NCBI GenBank assembly: GCA_964624765.1 | Contig: CAZUZO010000152.1 | Span: 1-7,124 of the forward strand | Reading direction: 5' to 3' | Origin: JAGTVB01 sp964624765 | Lineage (GTDB): Bacteria; Pseudomonadota; Gammaproteobacteria; HK1 | Length of the DNA: 7,124 nucleotides | In this document: positions 1 to 6,103 of the stretch, piece after piece | How the letters are laid out: each line of letters begins with the position of its first letter | How positions within the stretch are numbered: position 1 is the stretch's first letter | Translations under genes and position numbers: made by a program | The notes under the pieces: generated by a model | The model's database searches: none | Seen by the model: only the letters and a program-made list of their open reading frames with translations | What the model was told of the DNA's origin: nothing

Positions 1-154
1 CCCGTAGAACGAGCCATCGAGGCGGCGGCGTCCGGCCGAGAGGGAGGTCGGGGTGCAGCCACCCCGTGCATGCCGATGTGTGCGCGATGTCCGGCGGGTG
101 TAGGAGCCAAGCGAGCACTTTGTGCAAGATGAAATCCCCGGTCCGTTCTGCTCC
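1..154. other. Non-coding left edge, downstream of the kinase gene
   Basis: This is the stretch after the kinase stop codon up to the window edge. Several frames stay open because the DNA is GC-rich, but none gives a recognisable protein and no start with a ribosome binding site was seen. It holds two small hairpins: a strong GC stem at 49-66 and a 4-bp stem with a TTT loop at 115-125. A gene may begin or end just outside the window, but nothing here shows which. Confidence 0.5.
49..66 (-). terminator. GC-rich hairpin downstream of the kinase gene, possible transcript end
   Basis: CGGGGTG and CACCCCG form a perfect 7-bp stem around a 4-base loop, about 90 bases after the kinase stop codon. 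Neither strand has a T-tract next to it, so it does not meet the definition of an intrinsic terminator. It could be a 3'-end stabilising structure or chance in GC-rich DNA. Confidence 0.25.
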
Positions 155-1447
155 CTATGGTTGTCTTGACAGGCGCTCACTCGCCACGGCGAGCCTTGCA
201 ATCAAGGTTCTTTGAAAGGCCTTGGTAAAACGCACCTGGCACGGTAATGACGCCCACTCAGCGATAGGAGCTGCGATCTTGAGCACCAAAACGGCATTGG
301 CTGCCGTCACGCATGCCGACCGCGGCTGCCCCGACAGATAGCCCATCTCGCCAAAGCAGACGCCTTTCTCGATAGCACCGATACGCCTTCCCCTTTTTGT
401 CACGTCTCCCTGCCCCTCCACCATCACAAAGAATGAGTCTGACTCCTCACCTTCATCGATTATCGACTCCTCTGGAGAGTAGCTCTCCCAACTCACCGCC
501 TCGACCACTTCGGCAACCTCGGCATCCGAGAAATCCCGAAAAAAATCGAGACTTCTCACGGCAGCGACCTTTTCCTCGATGCTCATTCCTTCGGCGCTCG
601 CCCCTTTAGCGCTCTCGATCGCCTTCAAGGCCAGGGCAAGGTCTTCCACCATTTCGCTGCCGGTTCGATAACGGACGCTGAGATCCCGGCTTAGTGCACG
701 GTGAACGACAGCCGCCAGCGACTCAGGGACCTCAGCCCGGACAGCTCGGATGGGGGGAGGATCGTCGGTCAGGATTTTATACATGAGAGCCGAAATGCCC
801 TGCGCGTCGAAAGGAGGTCTTCCGGTCAACAACTCATAGAAAACCACCCCGAGACTATAGAGATCCGCCTGACCCGTCACCGGCTGGTCCGTCGCTTGCT
901 CTGGTGCCATGTAGCGGGGAGAGCCGAAAGTACCCAGAATCTGAGTGCGGTCAACGTGGGTGCGTTGCGCCACCCCAAAATCCACGATCTTGACCACTCC
1001 CTCGGCGGTCAGCATGATGTTAGCCGGTTTGATATCGCGGTGCGTGACATGTCTGCGATGGGCATAATCGAGAGCCTGGGCACACTGCTTAATGATATTC
1101 ACCACCGCATCCAAAGGCAGCAAATTGGCCTCCTCGCAGTACGGCCGCAGGGTCTTACCTCCTTCCACATACTCCATAACGATATACGGTTGATGATTAT
1201 CTTCGCCGGCATCAAAGACTTTAAGAATGTTCGGATGGTCCAAGGAACCTGCCGACTGAGCTTCGTTGAAAAATAGCCGATAAGCCAACCGACTCGAGCC
1301 CTCATCTTGAGTACGATTAGAGCACACCTTAATGGCAACCCGCCGGTCTACGAAGGGATCGTGCCCGATATAAACAACTCCCATGCTACCCCGCCCGGCG
1401 GTGCCTAGAATACGATATTTACCAATCTTTTCAGGTGTAGGCTGCAT
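155..1447 (-). CDS. Soluble Ser/Thr protein kinase with C-terminal cyclic-nucleotide-binding domain
   Basis: This is a 430-residue Hanks-type (PknB-like) kinase that should transfer phosphate from ATP to Ser/Thr of unknown targets. The kinase domain covers about residues 10-275. Visible elements are the glycine loop G18-G23, ATP-binding K40, helix-C E62, the HRD loop with catalytic D138 followed by K140 and N143, the DFG motif at D156, APE at 181-183 and D195. All catalytic residues are present, and T168 and T173 in the activation segment are possible autophosphorylation sites. Residues about 298-420 form a cNMP-binding domain of CAP/PKA type. Its phosphate-binding cassette (F365 to V380) keeps E367 and R376, the residues that hold ribose and phosphate in this fold. 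No membrane segment is visible, unlike many bacterial PknB proteins. The ATG start has no clear Shine-Dalgarno sequence. It lies 39 bases after the PilZ/EAL gene, so co-transcription and perhaps coupled translation are likely. The ligand and substrates are unknown. Confidence 0.93.
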   Translation of the reverse strand: MQPTPEKIGKYRILGTAGRGSMGVVYIGHDPFVDRRVAIKVCSNRTQDEGSSRLAYRLFFNEAQSAGSLDHPNILKVFDAGEDNHQPYIVMEYVEGGKTLRPYCEEANLLPLDAVVNIIKQCAQALDYAHRRHVTHRDIKPANIMLTAEGVVKIVDFGVAQRTHVDRTQILGTFGSPRYMAPEQATDQPVTGQADLYSLGVVFYELLTGRPPFDAQGISALMYKILTDDPPPIRAVRAEVPESLAAVVHRALSRDLSVRYRTGSEMVEDLALALKAIESAKGASAEGMSIEEKVAAVRSLDFFRDFSDAEVAEVVEAVSWESYSPEESIIDEGEESDSFFVMVEGQGDVTKRGRRIGAIEKGVCFGEMGYLSGQPRSACVTAANAVLVLKIAAPIAEWASLPCQVRFTKAFQRTLIARLAVASERLSRQP

Positions 1448-1486
1448 AGATATCTTGTAACGACACTGTGGCTGGTGAACCGCAGC

Positions 1487-4400
1487 TCATACCGGCACGG
1501 CCCAATGTTCCGATGTCGGTGGCGCGATCGGCTCATTTAGCAATGTGACAATGGCCTCGTCGATTGGGTTGGCGTCTTTTATCATCCATGGACCTTGGGC
1601 GTAATCCACGCCAATTTCGCACAGGCGCTGCAACACCTCTTCGGTTTCTACTGTTTTAGCAACGGTTTTCTTGCCTAAAAAATGACCGATCTCATTAATT
1701 GATTTAACCACCGCAAAATCGCTTGGGCTGACTAGGATATCTTTTACAAAACCGCCATCGATCTTGATATAACTAAACGGTAATTCCTTTAGGCAGCTGT
1801 ACGAAGCTTCGGCTCCACCAAAATCATCCAAGGCAAACCGACAGCCAAATTCCCCAATGGTTCGAATGAGGCTCGAGGCGCTCGTTAGGCTGGACACCAT
1901 GGATTGCTCAGCTATTTCGAAACATACCTTACCAGGCGGTACTTTACTTTCGGTAAATTGCTGCACNNNNNNNNNNNNNNNNNNNNNNNNNNNNNNNNNN
2001 NNNNNNNNNNNNNNNNNNNNNNNNNNNNNNNNNNNNNNNNNNNNNNNNNNNNNNNNNNNNNNNNNNCTATTCGCTGGCACATGAAACGAAGTCGACCTTG
2101 TGTCAATGCACGGTCGATATCGACCGCTTCGGGCATGGCGTGTTGCCGGCAAACCGGCTGTCTGCTTTGAGCCTCGTGAGTGGATTCGTCCAGTACTGCA
2201 GCATCTGGATACGCGCCCGAAGCAGCGTGTGCGAGCCAACCCGCAACACGACGGTAACCCTCAACGATCGGAACAACGCTGACGTCGCCCTGAGCCACTA
2301 GGTCTTGGCCACGCCAAGTTATCCGATACTGCTCGACCAGCCCTCGGAGCTCCTCGGCAATGGAGCCACCGCCGTTTTCGTCACGAACTTCGGTCAAAGC
2401 CCCCAACACATCCTCCCCGGCGCGAGCCAAGACGGCTCGGGTGCCGAGCCTTTTTCGAAGCATATCCGCTAAGCCGCGCAGCAATGCCTGTTGCGCGAAA
2501 GCTGCTTCATCGCCAGCTAGGGATCGTGGAACCGGCAGTCGCAGCCAACAGAGAACGGGGGGGCGGTTGCCGTCGCCGCCCTGGTCCAAGGCATGGGACA
2601 AATGTCGCCGAAACGTTTTAGGGTTGAGCAGACCGGTTGTGGGGTCGTGAGTAGCGTGGTACTCGATGCGCCCATGGAGCTTGCGTAGACTCGCATAGAC
2701 GGCCCTGTCAACTATCGGCACGGGGGCGCCCACAGCCACGTTGAGGGTTCCGCGATGCAGTTGCATGGCCAGCTCCTGGAGGCTCAAGGTCGCCAGTTTG
2801 TTGCCTAGCTCATCTACGAACACGCACGGATTATGGTCTTCGCCGATCCAAGCCAAAGTCCCACGCCGAGGGTTACGAGAACCCGCGTCCAGCGTTACCA
2901 CATCACCCACGTTCAGGCGCTTAGCACGACTCAACCAGGCCTGCCACTCATCAGGGATCGCTCTGGCGCGGGTACGTGGAGCGGGGATGGTCTCCTTGCC
3001 TGCCGTCTGGCGGGCTTTCACAAACGCCTGCTGCTCTTCTCGTGCCTGAACCACTTGGCAGACGTTGGTAGCGTACCGTTCATTTTGCTTTGCCAAGAGG
3101 GCAGCGAGCTGAGCTTGAGCCCCGGCAAAAATGCGTGCATCGGGTGCCTGCTCCCGCTCTATCTGTTCGATAATGCGGTTCACCTCCGCCACGACCTCAT
3201 GCTCCTGTTGGCCATCCTGAGTCAACAGTGCCGGTCTTAACTGTGCGATTTGGTCAAGAACTTGGCTCGCGGGATGTGATTCACAGGACCAGAACTCCTT
3301 GTCCCGAACAGCGGTCTTACCTAACGGGATCGCCAGGCGCTGAATCCAGTTCTTCGCATCCTCGCAAACAAACGGATCCTCCTCGATCGAACCCAACACC
3401 TGGTCCAGGAACGCGACGTCCTCAAGGCAGGCCTCAGGCACCTCGGCATGCAAGACGTCCTCTCCGCCGGCTCGTAAGGTGGCCACGTGGCTCGCGCTCG
3501 AAGCCGCAAACGGAGCCTGTAGCGGTTCGGGGTGGGCAACCTCCTGGAGGCGGGTGGGCGCGCCTCCGCTATCCCCATTCCCAGCGCCATCGGCTCGCAG
3601 CGTGTAGGCAGACTGTGCTGCCGGCTCCAGCCGTGACGCAGGGTTCACTGGACGGTCCGACATCGGACCCATCAATCCGCGCACCAGCTGCAGCAGTTTC
3701 CGTCCAGCCCCATAGGAAGCAGAGCGCCTAGGGGTCCCTGACCCACGCGCCTCGGCAGGATAAGACCTCGACTCCGGTACCTGCCGCCGTGTTGGCCAAA
3801 CCACGCCGCCGGAATAACGCTGGCCACGGGAGGCCAACGCAGCCGGTGCAGGGTTCCCCAGAACTCCCGGCTCCCACGGCGTATCACCGCCGTCTATAGC
3901 ATCCCGCGCGGGTGAAGATGGCCCACTTGCCGCGGCTGGTTGTTGCCGAGCACCCCACGCAGAGGAGCTCGCTCCCCCGGCGAGACGTTGTGAAGGGCTT
4001 TCATCCGTTGCAACCCCATCGGGGGATGCCGGCATGTCATCCGAGCGCATTTCAGCATCCGGCTGTGCGAGTTCGAGGGGAACCCCATTGGCGGCGAGCA
4101 CCCCATTCAGTTCCTCATACACGTGACCGAATTTCCCCAGCACAGCATCGTCGAAAACCTTATAGATGATCTGCATCACCCTGATCGGGAGGTTCGACGT
4201 GCGCAGAGCGCTGCGGAAAGCGTGGCAGATGGCCGCCGGTCCCACCGGATTGCTGGCCTTATCCAAGCACACCCTAGCGCTATAGGCGAGTCGCTGTTCT
4301 ATTTCTGTCAATAGCTCTTGGTAGCGAGGCTCTGCCTTCGCCACGATTTCTCCGATCGCCAGCAAATCCTCGAGATCGTCCTTGTCCAACAGGGATAACT

Positions 4401-5052
4401 CGGCTGGACAGACATCTTCGACGGGTGGCGCGCAATTCCCCTGCCCAGCGCCCATATGTTCAATACCTTCCAGTAGGCTATCGGAAAACCCACGTTCGAT
4501 CGCAGCCCTGAGTTTCTGAAGCTCGGTGATGGCGTCAAAGTAAGCAGACTGTTCCACATTGCTGGTCGCACCGCGGGCGGCTAGAACAAGGCGCTCATTG
4601 ATATTCTCGAAGAAGGCTTGGACGAGTCCGGGAAGCCGTTTCGCCAACACCTGCTGGCATAAAGCCACTGTAGCCTGACTGCCGGCGGCGTCCTTTTGGA
4701 AACGAGAAGCACTCGCTAGCCGAGCGAGTCCTTCAAGCGCCCCGAGGGCAGCGGCATCGGGATTGGAGAACGCAACTCCGAGGCCTCCCTCGAAAGTTCG
4801 CACCACCACAGCGTGCAGCTCGAAGGGTTTTGTGTGCAGCCCAGTGGGAGCAGAAAATTCGATGGTGACAGCATCACCCGTGGAAACCGAGCCTGGGATT
4901 GCCAGCGGCAATTGCGCACTGTGCTCCAGCGGTGTCAAAAACATACCGCCGGCGCAAAAGTCTCGAATCTTACCGGCCCGCGGACCGAAGCCGCCAACCG
5001 TTATGGTGGCATCCAGGTGCAGCGGATGGCGGGGATAAACGCGTCGTTCCAC
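1487..5052 (-). CDS. PilZ-DUF1631-GGDEF-EAL protein, probable c-di-GMP receptor (interrupted by sequence gap)
   Basis: One gene is read as 995 residues before the N-run and 159 after it. The PilZ domain (about 1-100) has an RRxxxR motif (R3, R4, R8) and D31-x-C33-x-G35-G36, close to the c-di-GMP-binding DxSxxG. DUF1631 follows in two blocks (about 125-330 and 540-775), separated by a Pro/Ser/Gly/Ala-rich, probably disordered linker (about 331-540). A GGDEF domain (about 798-955) keeps the DPTTGLLN lead-in, but the signature reads GEDVL (879-883), so cyclase activity is not expected. An EAL domain starts near 986. Its EAL motif falls in the gap. After the gap FEIAE, DDFG and YIKID are intact, but AEGVET is AKTVET, which puts Lys at the catalytic-base position. 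I infer a receptor or scaffold, conceptually like FimX. The start is GTG at 5052, because an in-frame TAG lies at 5065-5067 and the PilZ motif begins at residue 3. No good ribosome binding site is seen. The two readable parts are in different nominal frames only because the 100 N are a placeholder. Confidence 0.88.
1967..2066. other. Assembly gap of exactly 100 N inside the EAL domain
   Basis: A run of 100 unknown bases, a length commonly used as a scaffold placeholder. On the minus strand the left contig ends on a complete Val codon (1964-1966), and the right contig ends one base into a codon (2067). If the gene is intact, the true gap must therefore leave remainder 2 on division by 3, which 100 does not. 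Comparison with ordinary EAL domains suggests about 86 missing residues, near 260 bases, including the EAL motif itself. Confidence 0.97.
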
Positions 5053-5207
5053 GACCGAGGCTTGCTAGGGGTCTCTAGAAATGTCGGGAGAGTTGACCCC
5101 CTCTTATCGGCAACCGATCCTGACGGCTTTAGCAATGTTCAGTCCCTGGCTTACCGATAACGGTCACGCTCCCTCCGCCTGGGACCTGGACCGCCACGCT
5201 ATCCAGG
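5053..5207 (-). other. Spacer between bcp and the PilZ/EAL gene
   Basis: These 155 bases hold no convincing gene. They must carry any promoter private to the PilZ/EAL-kinase pair, but I could not find a pair of -35 and -10 boxes with good spacing. A bulged hairpin sits near the start codon (5068-5100), and a small stem ATCGG-CAA-CCGAT lies at 5106-5118. No T-tract-backed terminator follows bcp, so read-through from bcp is possible. Confidence 0.5.
5068..5100 (-). repeat. Bulged inverted repeat just upstream of the PilZ/EAL start codon
   Basis: GGGGTCTCT (5068-5076) can pair with AGA (5089-5091) and GACCCC (5095-5100), leaving a 3-base bulge and a 12-base loop. It ends 15 bases before the GTG start, where a leader structure could hide the ribosome entry site. 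It could equally be an operator or chance. Confidence 0.3.
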
Positions 5208-5672
5208 CTAGCGGGCGCTACGAACCACCTCTAGAATCTCCTGGGCATGCTTGCCGGGCGACACCCCATAGCGGGCATAACGTATAATGCCTCCCCGATC
5301 GACAACAAACGTGGAGCGAACGATCCCCAGCACGCGAGTGCCGTGCTTTTCTTTCTCCTGTAACACGCCGTAGCTTAAGCAGGCTTCCCCTTCCACGTCG
5401 GCCAGCAAATGAATCTTCAGTCCCAATTTGTCACGAAACGCCTGATGGCTGAAACAATCATCCCGACTGATTCCAACGACTCGGGCCCCAGCCTCCTCGA
5501 AGGCATCGACAAGCTCGGAGAACTCTGTCGCCTGCAGCGTACAACCCGGCGTATCATCCTTGGGATAGAAATACAGCACCAGCGTCTTATCGGAGAAATC
5601 CGTCAGTGCCTTCATCTCCATGTCTGCATTTGGCAGCCAAAAGTCAGGAGCGCGGTCCCCGGCCTCCAACAT
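5208..5672 (-). CDS. bcp: Thiol peroxiredoxin, Bcp/PrxQ family
   Basis: This is a 154-residue cytoplasmic peroxidase that reduces hydrogen peroxide and organic hydroperoxides at a reactive Cys and is normally recycled by thioredoxin or another thiol. The AhpC/TSA fold is clear. GDRAPDF lies near the start, YFYPKDDTPGCT holds peroxidatic C44 with T41 and P42, GISRDD follows at about 67-72, and a C-terminal FVVDRGG strand is present. The length fits the family. I chose ATG at 5672 because GGAGG (5681-5685) lies 8 bases upstream and the family alignment begins there. An upstream in-frame ATG at 5741 would add 23 unrelated residues. Neither usual resolving Cys is present: position +5 from C44 is Thr (E. 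coli Bcp has Cys), and position +36 is Arg (Cys in the alpha-3 PrxQ type). Other Cys are C73 and C98. It is either a 1-Cys enzyme or uses C73. It is transcribed toward the PilZ/EAL gene. Confidence 0.93.
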   Translation of the reverse strand: MLEAGDRAPDFWLPNADMEMKALTDFSDKTLVLYFYPKDDTPGCTLQATEFSELVDAFEEAGARVVGISRDDCFSHQAFRDKLGLKIHLLADVEGEACLSYGVLQEKEKHGTRVLGIVRSTFVVDRGGIIRYARYGVSPGKHAQEILEVVRSAR

Positions 5673-5680
5673 CGCTTCCC

Positions 5681-5685
5681 CCTCC
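5681..5685 (-). promoter_or_regulatory. Ribosome binding site that decides the bcp start
   Basis: The minus strand reads GGAGG with an 8-base spacer to ATG 5672. It lies inside the 5' extension that the ATG at 5741 would give, and so supports the shorter protein. Confidence 0.75.
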
Positions 5686-5816
5686 GCGTCATAGGTGAGG
5701 TAACCCCAATGGCACGTCGGCTCGAAGCACAGTTGGGGCACGCCAGTATTCAGCTTAGCCCACGAATGACTCCCAGCCGTCCCCTATCCCGAATGGACAT
5801 AAGGAGCATCAGGACA

Positions 5817-5852
5817 ACGCCATCTCGGGAGACGAATCCTAGTGAATGGCGT
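5817..5852. repeat. Inverted repeat ACGCCAT / ATGGCGT
   Basis: Perfect 7-base arms at 5817-5823 and 5846-5852 are separated by 22 bases. A smaller TCTC-GG-GAGA stem (5823-5832) overlaps the left arm by one base and runs into the spacer. It could be an operator or a structured leader, and could also be chance. Confidence 0.3.
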
Positions 5853-5878
5853 CTTGGGATGCAAAGCTTTCTTGCAGT

Positions 5879-5888
5879 CAAGCGCTTG
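5879..5888. repeat. 10-base palindrome CAAGCGCTTG
   Basis: A perfect palindrome between the divergent genes. CTTGCAG also occurs twice around it (5871-5877 and 5885-5891). The form suits a dimeric regulator site, but no known consensus was recognised. Confidence 0.25.
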
Positions 5889-5911
5889 CAGCATCCAGGC
5901 AGGCCTAGAGA

Positions 5912-5938
5912 GGATCGCGCAACCCCAACCCGCGATCC
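5912..5938. repeat. Inverted repeat GGATCGCG / CGCGATCC
   Basis: Perfect 8-base arms (5912-5919 and 5931-5938) flank an 11-base C- and A-only loop, CAACCCCAACC. No T-tract follows on either strand, so it is not an intrinsic terminator. It is the strongest repeat in the divergent region and may be an operator or the stem of a transcribed leader. Confidence 0.5.
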
Positions 5939-5950
5939 GGAAGCCAAGCG

Positions 5951-5975
5951 CCCGACCGGTAACCTGATCGTCGGG
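5951..5975. repeat. Inverted repeat CCCGAC / GTCGGG
   Basis: Perfect 6-base arms with a 13-base loop, starting 12 bases after the GGATCGCG repeat. The loop contains GGTAACC. Confidence 0.35.
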
Positions 5976-5994
5976 AACCATTTTGTGTCGAGCT

Positions 5995-6020
5995 GCACGC
6001 CGCCTGGGAGCCAACCGTGC
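5995..6020. repeat. Inverted repeat GCACG / CGTGC
   Basis: Perfect 5-base arms with a 16-base loop. It is the third of three stems in a row upstream of the deacetylase gene. On its own it is weak; the succession is the reason to list it. Confidence 0.25.
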
Positions 6021-6069
6021 TGGATGTTGAAATAACTTCCGAGCATCGCCTTCACCTAGGCTCATAAGA

Positions 6070-6075
6070 CATAAT
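6070..6075 (+). promoter_or_regulatory. Candidate -10 box (CATAAT) for the deacetylase gene
   Basis: CATAAT differs from TATAAT at one base and would start transcription near 6082, about 22 bases before the chosen ATG at 6104. No good -35 hexamer lies 16-18 bases upstream, so an activator would be needed or the match is chance. If real, it rules out the upstream ATG at 6074 as the start. Confidence 0.25.
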
Positions 6076-6087
6076 GATCGACTTGTC

Positions 6088-6094
6088 TAAGGAG
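6088..6094 (+). promoter_or_regulatory. Ribosome binding site that decides the deacetylase start
   Basis: TAAGGAG lies 9 bases before ATG 6104. The in-frame ATG at 6074 has no comparable sequence upstream, so the 319-residue form is preferred. Confidence 0.75.
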
Positions 6095-6103
6095 TTCAGT
6101 GCT

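Larger units (their letters stand above)
5673..6103. other. Divergent intergenic region rich in inverted repeats
   Basis: These 431 bases separate bcp (minus) from the deacetylase gene (plus) and must carry both of their promoters. Open frames cross it on both strands, but their products are rich in Arg, Ser and Pro, resemble nothing I know and lack ribosome binding sites, so I treat it as non-coding. It contains several inverted repeats listed separately (5817-5852, 5879-5888, 5912-5938, 5951-5975, 5995-6020). No tRNA-like T-arm or other known RNA signature was seen. Confidence 0.55.

Noticed and set aside
1..132. Plus-strand frame open from the window edge to a TGA at 130-132, with three clustered Cys
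   Set aside because: It could be the tail of a gene outside the window, but other frames are also open in this GC-rich stretch and nothing in it is recognisable.
1487..2239. Separate EAL gene starting right of the gap
   Set aside because: The residues before the gap in that frame are the wrong frame of the GGDEF/EAL gene; the frame difference comes from the placeholder length of 100 N.
1487..5052. A true frameshift or pseudogene in the PilZ/EAL gene
   Set aside because: The frame changes only across the N-run, whose length is not real; both sides are otherwise open and domain-consistent.
5283..5288. TATAAT on the plus strand
   Set aside because: It lies inside the bcp coding sequence with no plus-strand gene after it, so it is most likely chance.
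5673..5741. 23-residue N-terminal extension of the peroxiredoxin from an ATG at 5741
   Set aside because: The extension does not match the family, and a strong GGAGG with an 8-base spacer points to ATG 5672.
5409..6035. Plus-strand open frame of 208 codons antisense to bcp and extending into the intergenic region
   Set aside because: Mostly the reverse strand of a well-supported gene; its product resembles no family and has no ribosome binding site.
5750..6055. Minus-strand open frame of 101 codons upstream of bcp
   Set aside because: Arg-rich, low-information product without recognisable domain or ribosome binding site; competing frames are equally open.
6074..6103. Earlier ATG for the deacetylase
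   Set aside because: It has no ribosome binding site, while TAAGGAG sits before ATG 6104, and a candidate -10 box overlaps 6074.
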